Shown one piece after another: positions 10,288 through 20,745 of a DNA stretch of 64,000 bases. The notes under the pieces are model-generated. The model was given only the letters and a program-made list of their open reading frames with translations. It ran no database searches and was not told the origin of the DNA. Both the position numbers and the translations under genes were made by a program. The stretch is from Bathynomus jamesi (taxonomy: Eukaryota; Arthropoda; Malacostraca; Isopoda; Cirolanidae): contig JAJOZX010006163.1 in the NCBI GenBank assembly GCA_023014485.1, positions 124,001 through 188,000 of the forward strand, written 5' to 3'. Numbering within the stretch: the first letter of the stretch is position 1; each line of letters begins with the position of its first letter.

Positions 10288-10813
10288 TATTCTCGTCCCG
10301 TATACTCTTGTCTCTTTGGTTACATTGGGCAGCCACAAACCAATATACATGTCAAACTCTGATCTGCCTTCCACTTCTACTTCCCAAATGACTGGTTCAT
10401 TGCCTGTATCAGAAGTTTGAGCTCCATCATGATGAGTCTCAGATTCACCAGGACCAGCAGCTGGTGCATGGTCTGCAAGGCCTGCACCATCTGAAGGGCC
10501 TGCACCCACACCAGTTTCACCCTGTGCTCCTGCTTCTGCTTGAATACCAAAGAATGGTGAAATTGGCTTAATTTGTTTTAATTTCCTTTTCCGGAGCTCT
10601 TTTTTTTTCTTTCTTCCCTTTGCATATCCATTTTGGTGTTTATACATAATGATCATTGCACAAGGCTCTGAAACATAGGAAAGAAATAATTTCAGGGTTT
10701 CTTTTTAATTTGCTTAGTTTTTTATTTTTTATTTTATTACAGGCCCCTAAAAATTTATGGGCCCTGTGCAGAGTGCACAGTTTGAACGTGTGATAATCTG
10801 GCCCTATATATAA

Positions 10814-10821
<8 letters not shown>

Positions 10822-10844
<23 letters not shown>
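10822..10844. repeat. (TG)n microsatellite
   Basis: An uninterrupted TG run preceded by a TATA-rich stretch from about 10804. Confidence 0.9.
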
Positions 10845-10998
10845 ATTAAAAGTATTATTTTATTAATTTTAATTAAAATATTTATAGCTAGTTAAAGAAA
10901 CTTTTGAGAAAAAAAAATATGAAAATAAAAAAATTACTAAATGGTAATATAGTAGAGTATTCTGTTTATGGATATTTTATTGATTTTAGTGGCAGTAA

Positions 10999-11080
10999 TA
11001 GTTTCATAAACAGTACCCAAACATTACTTGTACATAAAAAATTACCAGTCAGTAATGTTTAGGTATTGTTTTTGAAACTA
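10999..11080. repeat. Inverted repeat, 30-bp arms
   Basis: TAGTTTCATAAACAGTACCC at 10999 and its continuation pair with 11051-11080 with a few mismatches and a 22-bp loop. It ends exactly at the TA flanking the next MITE, so it may be the insertion target or a solo hairpin. Confidence 0.7.
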
Positions 11081-11617
11081 CAGGAAGTCCCCAGGTTATG
11101 GGTGGGTTGCATTCCAAAATTTCATTCGTAAGTCATTCATTTGGAACTCAAAACTCAATTTCCCATAGACACAATATTATAAATGGTGGTTAGGTTCCCA
11201 AGCCAGACCATGAAAGCCTATTTTGCCCCTAATTAAGCTGAAATCTTGTACATTTGCAATGAATAATAGCGGATAACAATACTGTTGTGATACAATTAAT
11301 AAAACAAAATGGAAAAACAATAAATTTGAACAAAATGTAGGGTTGGTTTTTAGCTCCCTTAATATCAACAAACTCATCTCACAATGGAGGCAATGAACGC
11401 ATGACTAGGGATGCTATGTCACTGTATACCTGTGGCAGAGGATACTTTGCCCATGCCTTGCCTTGCAAACTAGTTCCCAAAAGCAATATTTGGTTTGTAG
11501 GATGCGGACTGAATATTTGTTTGTTAGGATTAATAAAATGGTAATGCTTGTGGAGGTTCATTTGTATATTTATCTGCCTGTTTGTAAGTCAGATGTTCAT
11601 AACTCGGGGACTTCCTG
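11081..11617. mobile_element. 537-bp MITE, TA-flanked
   Basis: Ends CAGGAAGTCCCCAGGTTATG and (inverted) CAGGAAGTCCCCGAGTTATG, with TA at 11079-11080 and 11618-11619. No coding potential inside. The TIR style (CAG, G/C-rich then TTATG) fits Tigger-like non-autonomous elements. Confidence 0.85.
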
Positions 11618-11619
11618 TA

Positions 11620-12195
11620 TTACCACTTAATATTTAAAATAATTTATATTTATAGGTGAACTTTTTCCTAAAATCATATATTGTACCTATTCATATTTGA
11701 AAGCAGGTAATTTTCTTGAACAAAATTCATATAAAATATTTTAAAAATTGATTGATGAGTAATACTGATGAAATTCAAGTTATTTATTTACCAAAAATGA
11801 AATTGTCCAAAAGGCACATCTCTCATTTCTTAAAACCTCAGAACATTTTGTATTGTTTAAAAGTAGAATATTGTATAAATAAAGGCAAAACTATTATATC
11901 TGATAAAATATATGCACACAATTTAATTTTATAATTCTCTTATTGATTGCTCATTATAATATTTAGTTATTTAACTCGTTTCAATAAATACTAGTTGGTT
12001 TTATTGTTGAATGAGGAAATTCAATTTAAATTACCTATTGCAGAGTCAATCCTTCACTCCTTCATTAATATACAGTTATTTAACTTGGATATCAATGCAA
12101 CTTTGAGTATTCATTAATAAAGAAACTCAATGAAATGATGTAAAACTAAGTTCTTGCGAGCTTTATATAAAAAATGTAAGCATTTTTTTTTTTTT
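11620..12195. other. AT-rich spacer, nothing recognised
   Basis: Low GC and no convincing coding region; a 60-codon open stretch at 11752 matches nothing I know. Near the right end, a run of 19 T followed by CGTACAG at about 12183-12208 resembles a 3' splice acceptor before the BTB remnant. Confidence 0.5.
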
Positions 12196-12208
12196 TTTCG
12201 TACAGGAT

Positions 12209-12520
12209 ATCTCTCTCGATTCTACAATTGTATGTGGTGGGAAGTACTTTCTGTTCATAGGCTGGTGTTGTCCAGCCATAGTGACTACTATAAACAATCT
12301 TTGAAAAGATACCATGTCACCATCCTTCTATTATTTTGACTGAGATTGATTCTAGAGACTTGGAAATTCTTTTGAACTACATCTATGAAGGAAAAGTTAG
12401 TACTGTATTTTAAAGCATAGATTGTTATCCCTACTGAAAACAGCCAAAGCTCTTAAAATAAAAGCATTGGAAATTACTAATAATTTACTTCGTCACATTG
12501 TGTAAAGAGAATTTCTACTG
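12209..12520 (+). pseudogene. Decayed BTB/POZ domain
   Basis: Frames give DISLDSTIVCGGKYF, then SVHRLVLSSHSDYYKQSLKR, then DLEILLNYIYEGKVS in a shifted frame, then LLKTAKALKIKALEI. These follow the BTB order 'DVTL.CEGK.F.AHKLVLS.CS.YF..L', 'DLE.LL.YMYEGEV' and 'LL.TA.ALKIKGL'. A polypyrimidine tract plus CGTACAG precedes the first codon, so it may be an exon of a former BTB-zinc-finger gene. At least three frameshifts or stops. Whether it was once linked to the zinc-finger exon at 28 kb cannot be told. Confidence 0.6.
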
Positions 12521-12632
12521 ATACTCAAAACTATAGAGAGTTTTTCTCGATAAGTTCACTTGAAGGGAAAGAATTGTTTGATAATAATGTTCAGTATAGA
12601 AACATGCAACACTCGCAAATAATATAGAAATA

Positions 12633-13050
12633 CAGTCAACCCTCATTATAACGGACTAATAGGGGGGAAAAGGTGTCCGTTATAGCCGATTGTCCGATAT
12701 AACCGATGTTACTGGTAACCTACGGTATACGTATACGATACGGTAATGGAGATACTCTATACAGTACTGTGCACTCTCTGCTGAACACGATAAATGATAC
12801 AGAAAATAATTAAATATAATAAAAATATAAAAGTTAGCTTGTCCTTGGCCTTACGAATGTCGGAAACAGTTTGCTTTTTCACGCCATACTCCGCGCACAC
12901 CTTGGCCACTGAAGCACCCGCCTCTAACTTCTTGATTAATTCCAGCTTCTGGGTCACACGCTTCTTCTTTTCCTGGTTAATGTCACCAGTGGTGTGTCCA
13001 GTTTATCCGATATCCGCTCTAACGGGGTCCGTTATAGCGAGGGTTGACTG
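12633..13050. mobile_element. 418-bp pogo/Tigger deletion derivative
   Basis: TIRs CAGTCAACCCTCATTATAAC (left) and GTTATAGCGAGGGTTGACTG (right, inverted), flanked by TA at 12631-12632 and 13051-13052. It retains only the first part of a transposase gene on the minus strand. Confidence 0.88.
12757..12957 (-). pseudogene. CENP-B-type HTH remnant of pogo transposase
   Basis: The first 41 codons read LELIKKLEAGASVAKVCAEY followed by GVKKQTVSDIRKAKDKL, a textbook N-terminal helix-turn-helix of Tigger/jerky/CENP-B proteins. The reading then leaves the domain at an internal deletion and stops. It could at most make an isolated DNA-binding domain. Confidence 0.8.
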
Positions 13051-13052
13051 TA

Positions 13053-13790
13053 CCACATTTTGGAAGTGTAGAATCACCACTGTTACACTACTGCCATCAT
13101 GTGTTGAATCTCACCAATTGACAATAATTTCTTGGATGGAATCATCACAGCACAATCTAAACCAATTTTTTATGTCGGATCAGTGGAAGATGCAAAGTTT
13201 TCTGATTTAGTGTCAAAAAGGTCTGGAAATACCACAGTTCAGGAATATTGCAAACTGCAGCATTTTCTGAAGATATGAACTTGATACAGAATTATGATGT
13301 AGAATCACTAAAATATGAAAAGGAATTCCCCAATTTTAAATCATTACCCAAAGCAATAAGTCAAATTGATGAAACATTGTCATTACATAATGACTGCTGC
13401 AGATATAAAATATGAAGTCAATGAAAATCAGTTTATAGACATATCACACACTGAGAGAAATTTATCATTGAGGGAGGATGAATTTTGTGTCTAAATCAGT
13501 TGAGAGGAGAGTTTATGAAACATCACCTGCTGTCTGCAAGAAAGAGAAAAATTCTTGAAAGGTTATCAGCAAGTGAAATATCTGTACTTTCATTCATCCA
13601 GAAAAGGAAAGGAAGTAATTTAAAATGTGATATACCATTAAAGAGGAGAAGGCCAGAAGAAAAGAAACCACAAAAAAAAGTAAATGAATTAAAAGCCAAG
13701 TTTGATGATGAAAATGAAATTGATGGTGAAAAGGGAGGAAAGGTATTTACAAAGCATTTATTCTTTTACAAGAGAATTGACTGGTTCTGA
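13053..13790 (+). pseudogene. Possible decayed continuation of BTB gene
   Basis: Several frames keep a coding-like, Lys/Glu-rich character. Examples are NNFLDGIITAQSKPIFYVG (about 13100), an acidic stretch near 13420 and a 101-codon open run at 13485-13790 with PLKRRRPEEKKPQKK, a possible nuclear localisation signal. No domain is recognised. The stretch lies just downstream of the BTB remnant on the same strand, interrupted by the pogo derivative. Low confidence. Confidence 0.25.
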
Positions 13791-14081
13791 TATGAAATAA
13801 CCTTGGAACTTCATCTAAGCAGTCAATAGAACAATGTAGAGAGACTAAGTAACTGCTAGTTTCAATTGTTTTGTTCTAATTAGAAATGTGCATTGGCTCT
13901 AATATTGGGACTATAGGGAAGAAAGCCATAATATGTCAATTTATTTGAAGGACAGGGACTTCATCAGGTGAGGAAGATGAAGTTAGGAAGGGAGGTGAGA
14001 TAAGAGATTAAGGAAATGAATATAAGGTGCATTCAATATATATAATATGTATACTGTATATATAAAATGTGTAAAGGGGTT

Positions 14082-14288
14082 TGACAAAAGTAAATAGATA
14101 CCTTTGGTTTGTCTATATTTTTTTTATTTCATAATGAAAGTTAAGAAAACTTATTGAATCAATATATTTAGAATTGTGTTCCTTTCCTCTCTGCGTAATG
14201 GAAAGCTGATCCATGTTCTGGTATTTTATTGATGAGTTTGCCATTTGTTCTTCAAGACAGTCATCATGGTGTCTATTTACTTTTGTCT
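14082..14288. mobile_element. 207-bp MITE (Tc1/mariner-like TIR)
   Basis: TGACAAAAGTAAATAGATAC at 14082 is inverted at 14268-14288 with few mismatches. 'TTGACAAAAGT...' ends are common in Tc1/mariner elements. No coding region; TA flanks are not obvious. Confidence 0.6.
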
Positions 14289-14794
14289 ACCCTCTGCACG
14301 TATAAAAAAAAAAAGAAAGTGAAAAAGTAACTAATAGACTAATTACAACAACAATAGTAATGGTGATAATAGTGATAATGATTGCAGAGATAAAGTAATG
14401 AATGTAAGAATTAGTACAAACAATATGACCCACCAATCATAATGGGCAAGTTTCAAGCAATGAAATGGACGTTATGAAAGTTTGTTTAGAATTTGTCAGT
14501 TGCCATTGAGGGTGGTGATGTCTTGGAAAATATATTAATAAATTAATTTTGTATTGTGGCTTCTATTCCCTTAATTCACCTAAACACAATTCACAATATT
14601 CTTAAAACATTTGAACTAAACTGAGGAAAGTGAAAGTGACTCAGAATCATTGTGTCGTATATAAAATGATCTTTCAATAAATTATTATATTTGCAGTAAA
14701 GGCATATTTATATTAGTACAGTTTGCCTCTCAGTTCATAATTTAATATTACATATAATTGTACGCGTGTCTTTCTAACTAATTTGCAAGTTTAC

Positions 14795-15000
14795 ATTATG
14801 GATGTTTTATCATTGAAGGGAAATGAATTAAAGATTGACATCATGGAATTTATAGAAGATCCAAATGAATTTTCATATCCAAATCATTCTGCTTCAGCTT
14901 TTGGAAGTGGAAATGGAGGTTTGTGTAAAGAAAACAGTGAATATTTATTCCCTTCAACATCACAATGTTTCTCCTCCAATAAGGTAAAACTCTTTTTCAC
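14795..15000 (+). other. Possible short exon, unrecognised
   Basis: An open stretch beginning MDVLSLKGNELKIDIMEF with ordinary codon composition, ending near AATAAG/GTAAAA, which would be a usable 5' splice donor (about 14992). No domain is recognised and no partner exon can be assigned. It may belong to the decayed BTB gene upstream. Confidence 0.2.
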
Positions 15001-15304
15001 CGATCATAAGAGTAGGTTTTATATATAATGTGTTAAATTAAATGAAAAACTGCGGAAGTGAGTAAAAGTTAATAAGTGTAGTTTGCTCCTTTTACTGTAC
15101 TCATCCTTGCTTTAACTACCATACCATACTAAGCAGACATGTAGCTTTAGCTCATTTGAATTTTTAAATTAATATTATTTAAAGTTTGTTTAAAGTATTT
15201 ATATTTTTTTGTTTGGCTTTTGGTGCTGTTTCATAATTTTTATACATTTTGTGGAATAAATTTCAGTTTTTTAATTATACTGCTGTAGTACAAGTATGGT
15301 ATGT

Positions 15305-15733
15305 GTACAGATTGTTTTTTATGCAGGAAGGAGGAGGGACTGAGGGCAAACACCTGTCCCTCCTCCCATAGAAAAAAAATAAGAGAACTAAAATCAAGGT
15401 CTGAAGTTTTTAAGATGCATGGACACTGTGTTTGAAAGATTAAAGATCATAGACCGGGGTAAAGATGGACTGAGGAAGTTTGTTCCAAAGTTGACTGGTT
15501 GAGTAGATGAAGATTGAGAATACTAATTAACTGTTGTGTTAAAAAGTTTCACAGAGAAAGGATGATATGTTGGAAGTCTGGTACTGCAGGAGGCACACAA
15601 TTAGAGAGTTTAAAAGAGCAGTGCCCATTGTAATGATAGTAGAGAGATAGTGAGGCAACAGTATGGCGAAGAGAGAGAAATTGAATGCAGGAAGACGCGG
15701 GAGATTGATGAAACAAAGAGCCTTTGATTCAAC
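15305..15733 (-). pseudogene. Jockey-like non-LTR RT 3' fragment, part 1
   Basis: The minus strand gives QVESKALCFINLPRLP and scattered matches to the C-terminal region of the same Jockey-like RT found at 23285-26130 ('VESKAFRLINSPPLTD'). The noncoding tail also matches (TATGCAGGAAGGA...TCCCTCC at 15322, as at 23289). The copy is split by the 4.94-kb element at 15742 and continues at 20681-20745. Confidence 0.65.
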
Positions 15734-16449
15734 CTGGTCAATAGGGTGTCCCATTTTTAACTTTTTTAAAAATGTCAATGTCCATACTTTTTTCTTGTTA
15801 GCACTGGTCCGCTGAATACAACCATATCAAAATAAAATCTTTTTCTGAATTTTAGGGGTCCCCACCCCCCTCGAAATATTTTGCGCTCTCGGAATGCAAA
15901 ATTTGGCATTTTGGGGAGTACATTTGACACTGAGGAGCCAATTATTTATACAATGCCTACATATTTGGCACAGAATGATAGCTACATTCATGCACCTAAC
16001 ATTACAACACCCATTGGAAGTGTTTAATAAATGAAAAAGAATTTGTACATCAAAATCAATTCATTACAGGAACTTTTTACCACAAAAATGTTACCTCATG
16101 AAAAAATCATGAGTAATTTTTACCAAAATTATTTGAAAGTTATTTCTAATATCTCATTTTTAACACGAGTGTTACTGCCATCATAGAGCATCATCCCAAT
16201 GCAGCTACACAGCGATGGGCTTTGATAAGATAGGATGAAAAATCGAACAAAGATAAATTCAACTTATGCTATCAAAGTGGGAACAACTTTGTAAATACAG
16301 AAATTTGCAAAGCCACCATCGTTTTTTTTTTTAAATCATTGCATAAATCAAAATATACTTTTACAAGAAAAAAGGAATAACGTTAATAAAATACAAAATA
16401 TATAGCTTTCCAATATACAACTAAAAAGAAACAACATTAGAATGGTATA

Positions 16450-17168
16450 TTACTTAGGCCTAACTAGTCTTGTCTTTGTCATATTGATTAATATTTTCTT
16501 TGAAACAATAGGGATCATACGCCTGTTTTCTTCAACAACCTGTAGAAGTTCCTGAATTTCATTCTCATCCTTGCATGTGCCATAGAAATCTTGCATCAAT
16601 TTAACTCCCCGCTCTGCCGTATCATTAACAACTTTTGCAAAAGAAATTATATTCTTCATCCTGATTATAATCTTCATCAGTTTCCCACATAAGAACAGGC
16701 TTTTTAAGCCAGTTGCCTGTTGAGTCTAGTTGGCGAAAGAAAAACCAAGACTTGGAACCAATAAGTCGGTGGAGCTTAACATTGTTTCAAAATGGGGAAG
16801 ACAGGTTGGCTTATATGAAAGTCTTTAGGATGGACAGAATGTAATAGTTCTTTTGCCATCATGCTCTTATCTCCATTGCTCAAAGAACCAAAGAGAGCCA
16901 TTGGTGTAAGTTCCTCAGTTAGGTACCAATAATGACCTTTAAAAGTGCTTAAAGCTGTTTCAGCGATATCACTGTCTATTTGCTTGTAGTGAACCATTTC
17001 CCTGTAAAAGTCGAGATCATTTACAGGGGCATCAACTGTGTTTGTGCACGAAAGCCAATACTTTCCATAGAAAAGTATCGTAAAGATACACATACTTTCA
17101 AGCTTATAAATGGTCATTGAGTCAAACCCAACTTGATTGCAGAAAGCATACATTTCATGTATATAAAG
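16450..17168 (-). pseudogene. Long-TIR element protein, C-terminal part
   Basis: Two open pieces: 17153-16776 (motifs FTILFYGKYWLSCTNTVDAP, GHYWYLTEELTPMALF and PVFPIL) and 16677-16450 (VVNDTAERGVKLMQDFYG, ELLQVVEENRRMIP). The same blocks recur in copy 2 (LGSHLWYLCEDLAALAFFSE and VVNDCAERMVKL) and copy 3 (SVESAVNLVTKAS, LESRKRLP). The E of AER/VES is the best candidate for a third acidic catalytic residue (inference). Continues upstream across the Tc1 insertion at 18555. Confidence 0.7.
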
Positions 17169-17170
17169 TA

Positions 17171-18552
17171 CAGTGCCCGCGAAAAGTATCCGATCACCCT
17201 GGAAATTTGTATTTTTTACATAAAAAACAATGTTTAAATGTATACTAACCTTATATTAGTATTTTGTCATCTGTCCTTTGGTTTGGATGACTTGTTCTAG
17301 ACGTTTTGGCATGGATTTAATCAAGTTTCGACAAACTTCCACTGATATTTCCTTGCACCATACCTTTTTGATGGCTTCTTGTAATTTTTCGACTGAGCCA
17401 GTGTCGTGGCATTCAACCTATTTTTTATTATTAGCCACATATTTTCTATCGGATTGAGATCTGGACTATTACCAGGCCAATCCAAAATATCAAATTTATT
17501 GTCAGTAATCCATTTTGTCACTATTTTGGCCCTGTGACATGGTGCACCATCATGCATGTATGTTTTTGTCCTTTGGATTGCCATTGCCATTGGAAGTTTA
17601 TCCTGTAGCATTGCTAAATACCGTGCACCATTCATAGTTGTGTTCTTCGGAAGAAATATAGGTTTCCACGCCCATAGTAACCGAAACAACCCCAAACCAT
17701 CACACTTGGAGGGTGTTTCATTGTCTTTAGGGTGTATTTAGGGTCCATCCTATTTGAGCCAATGGGCCGGCGAACCTTTTTTGGACAACTTCTGAATGTC
17801 AAAAATGTCGACTCATCACTAAATAAAACCTTCTTCCAGTCAAAACAGTCCAATGAATATATTTTTTACAAAATGCGACACGTTTTTTACGCATTTTTTC
17901 ATTAATGAACGGTTTTTAGCAGCATGGCGAGATGGTAATCCGAGTTCTTTTTGGAGCCGCTCCTGGATAGTTCGTTCAGAAAACCAGATAACAAATTATT
18001 CATATTAAATTTATTTCTTTCGCAGTTATTGTTGGGTTTTCAATACTAAACGTTTCATAAGTTTGTGTTCGTGAATTTGTTTTTCTCGGTCTGCCAGATC
18101 GTTTTTTAGGGACTGGCGTGGTTAGGCCGGCATTGTTCTTAGCCCGTGAAACCCATAAATTAACGGTACTTTGGGATATGTTTAATTCCTTAGCTATCTG
18201 TCTCTGTGATTTCCCACATGTATGCAAAGCAACAATAGCACTCGACAATCACTCTTAAGTTGTTTTTAGCACACATTATATATAAATTTTATTTACACCA
18301 CTTTCTGTAAAAAATAAAAATATCAATAAATTTACACAAACAGTGAAATCTGACAACTTTGAGAGACAGCCACCCGCAACGAAGGCTACCAGAACACTAA
18401 TTTGAGAATGCGTTGGATAGCTCTCATATCAGCGAGCAACCTCAAAGTTACCAGATGTCGCTAGAACAAATAGAAAGTGAATTATGTGTCTCTGAATATC
18501 AAGGGAAAATATTGTATTTTCTTGAGTGATCGGATACTTTTCGCGGGCACTG
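17171..18552. mobile_element. Tc1/mariner element inside copy 1
   Basis: TIRs CAGTGCCCGCGAAAAGTATC and the exact inverse at 18533-18552, flanked by TA at 17169-17170 and 18553-18554. Length 1382 bp. The insertion lies in the host element's gene right after its HHARWMAA motif. Near-perfect TIRs suggest it is younger than its host. Confidence 0.93.
17321..18248 (-). pseudogene. Tc1-like transposase, frameshifted
   Basis: From the start: HTH region with KSQRQIAKELNISQSTVNLW and GRPRK (18248-18000), then WKKVLFSDESTF (first catalytic D) and VMVWGCFGYYG (17853-17632), then HDGAPCHRA (second D) and GNSPDLNPIENMW (third acidic residue E, 34 residues on, so DD34E) in 17695-17321. The triad residues are all present but lie in three different frames, and the segment between HTH and first D is damaged. 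A typical Tc1 transposase is about 340 residues; this fits one of that length with two or more frameshifts. Confidence 0.88.
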
Positions 18553-18554
18553 TA

Positions 18555-20060
18555 TAGCTGCCATCCATCTTGCGTGATGAAATGCCCCAGGCTTCATCCA
18601 GTGCATTCCTCATGAAGGGACTACATCAAGAATCAGAAGTGTTGTTTCAGCAACTTCCCTATAATCATCTCGGGGAAGACTCCTTTTATTGTTAAGGACA
18701 TCTTTCATATATTTGATGTTTTCCTCTTTTAAATTCCGCAGATATCGATTTTTATTCCAAGATGCTTATGAGGTTGTTTGGTATCAATATTCTTCCAATC
18801 GTTTTCTTTGAATTTCTTGAAATCTTCATTTACTGGAGAAGTCATCTTACTAAATATTTTCAAAATAGACAGCTGATAAAATTCTCTCAGCCATATGATG
18901 ATGGCAGGCCATCCAAACAATTTTTTTCCCGAGTAGGTCTTCTACTTTATGCAAGCTCCTTTTACCAGCTAGAATGGAAAGCACTGGTATCAAAAACCAT
19001 GCCATACAGATATTCTCCCAATTTCCAGCTAAATATAGATCTACAACTGCTGATGCTTGTGTCAGTCCTGTTGTATTTTAAATTTTGGCATGGAGAGTAA
19101 CTTTTCTACATCCCTACCCAGTAACAAGAATTGCCAATGTCTCTTCTTTCTCATTTGATAGATCACCAATCATTTTGCTGTCCCAGTGAATCAAAACATA
19201 TTCAGGAGCAATAAATTCCTCTCTGATGGATTTCTGCCTTTCTTTTCTTTGTTGTTTTAGCTGCTCATCCCTGTACTTTTTAAAATACTCATTTCATATT
19301 TTCCCACACTCTGCTGCAACTACTGAAGCAAAGCCACTGCATTGTCGTAATGAAAGGCCTAGGCTACTGCTCGTATTTGATATTAGGTTTGACTTAAGCA
19401 CGTTGTACAGCCTTCTTTGATGGACCTGGCTTGGGAGAGAGGTCTTCATCTGCGCATCATCTCCTGAATCACTGTCAAATGTATCTTCGTGCTCTTCACC
19501 CTTACCTTTTTTCTTAAAGATTGGCATTGTTCTTTCATTGTTCGATTTTCAATTGGACCCAAACAGTATTTCCTCTCACCTCATGATCTTCTAAAAATAC
19601 GATATCTTCAGCTTTTGATCTGTAGATTTCATTGAATCCTTTCAAATTTCTTCAACAGCATTTTGGGTTTGAAATGTCGAATAATTTATTCATATGATCC
19701 AAGAAATTTTGCTTTTTGCACTCATATTTTTTTCTATTTCTATGTTTAATCAAGTTATCATGTTTGTTTATTAAATCAAGTATCATTATTCTTGGGATTT
19801 ATGTTTAGCGATTCTTTCGAGGGAATGCCCTGCCTTATTCCATACATCTAACTTTGTAAAATTAATTTTTATATTTTCCTCCTTGAGACATTTCTCTGAT
19901 GATTTGTTGTCTTCTCAGAAAGAAAAAATATCTTGACACATCATCATTTGTTGGAAATATGCAGCCTTCTTCAGTATGTATATCATCTTTGAGTTTACTA
20001 ATATTGAATCATAAGTTGTTATATCTTTCTGAGCACTGGCTTACTACTAGCCATATCTAA
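18555..20060 (-). pseudogene. Long-TIR element protein, N-terminal part
   Basis: From the 5' side: ...HMNKLFDIS then AEDIVFLEDHEVRG (about 19690-19580), a Ser/Asp/Glu-rich linker (19527-19420), EFIAPEYVLIHWDSKMIGD (about 19200, first candidate D), GMVFDTSA (about 19000, second candidate D), WMACHHHMAE (about 18925), PRDDYREVAETTLLIL (about 18670), PGAFHHARWMAA (18590-18560). The order matches copies 2 and 3. It is broken by frameshifts; the true start is not certain. Confidence 0.65.
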
Positions 20061-20680
20061 AGTACTGTTGCGAGCCTACAAACACACAGCACTTCTACAG
20101 GACAACAACTGACAACACAAACAGGTGTGTGAGCAGAAACACCACAAGAGGGCAGTATCATAACAGTACTATGTTATCGCTGCAAATTTTTTTTCATAAA
20201 ACTGAAAATATAAATTTATATACATTACCTAAATTATTAATAATACTGCATAAAACTACATAAATAAAAATATATAATAAATAATAATTTATTGGAAATA
20301 TAGAGTAAATAAACATAAGTAGCCTACCTAAAAATATTTACCCTTAATTTTGACCTATAATGAAAGAACTAATTATAAGTACTTATTCATTTATTAAACA
20401 CTTTTGATGGATCTTAATGTTAGGTGCATGAATGTAGCTATCATTTGGTACCAAATATGTAGGTGTATAAATAATTGGCTCCTCAGTGTCAAATGTACTC
20501 CCCAAAATGCCAATTTTTGCATTTCCGAGAGCGCAAAATATTTTGAGGGGGGTGGGGGGGGACCCCTAAAATTCAGAAAAAGATTTTCCTTTCATATGGT
20601 TGTATTCAGTGGACCAGTTCTAACAAGAAAAAAGTATGGACATTGACATTTTTAAAAAATGTGAAAAATGGGACACCCTA

Positions 20681-20745
20681 CTGGTCAAGTAGAGCTGTGT
20701 GGGTTGAGCCACTCCATGTGGGAGAAGTGTACTCAGTACACAAGA
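20681..20745 (-). pseudogene. Jockey-like non-LTR fragment, part 2
   Basis: The sequence after the TSD (GTCAAGTAGAGCTGTGTGGG, then TTGAGCCACTCC) is the same as 23694-23728 in the neighbouring copy and is the other half of the fragment at 15305-15733. It diverges after about 20745. Confidence 0.75.

Larger units (their letters stand above)
9344..10656 (-). pseudogene. ZMYM1-like hAT protein, N-terminal half
   Basis: The 10656-10289 part opens with a Lys/Arg-rich stretch (KKKELRKRKLKQIKPISPFF) like ZMYM1-like N-termini. Past the miniature element at 9940-10287, the frame gives WLCYSETIGQVYCYNCKLFS (about 9720), the TTF-type zinc finger of the family, and HNSNYLGIFKLLEQYDPFL (9450-9390). The frame then hits the TA at 9341-9342 and continues at 6397. 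The Gly/Ala-rich segment at 10520-10400 is not family-typical. The 5' element end may be near 10805 (GGGCC-rich). Confidence 0.7.
15742..20680. mobile_element. Long-TIR DNA element, copy 1 (unplaced family)
   Basis: The termini are TAGGGTGTCCCATTTTT and its inverted partner. The inverted match runs about 290 bp (15742-16035 against 20385-20680). An exact 8-bp duplication CTGGTCAA flanks it (15734-15741, 20681-20688), and removing the element restores the non-LTR sequence seen at 23690-23715. It encodes one minus-strand protein relic (about 20060-16450) and is itself split by a Tc1 element. The net length without Tc1 is about 3.55 kb. Both ends, TSD and coding gene are visible, so it is the reference copy of the family. 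Confidence 0.85.

Noticed and set aside
10400..10560. Gly/Ala-rich ORF as a separate gene
   Set aside because: It is in frame with the ZMYM1-like N-terminus and best treated as part of that pseudogene.
16050..16440. Extra gene between the TIR and the copy 1 C-terminus
   Set aside because: AT-rich, no sustained frame; more likely a 3' UTR of the element.
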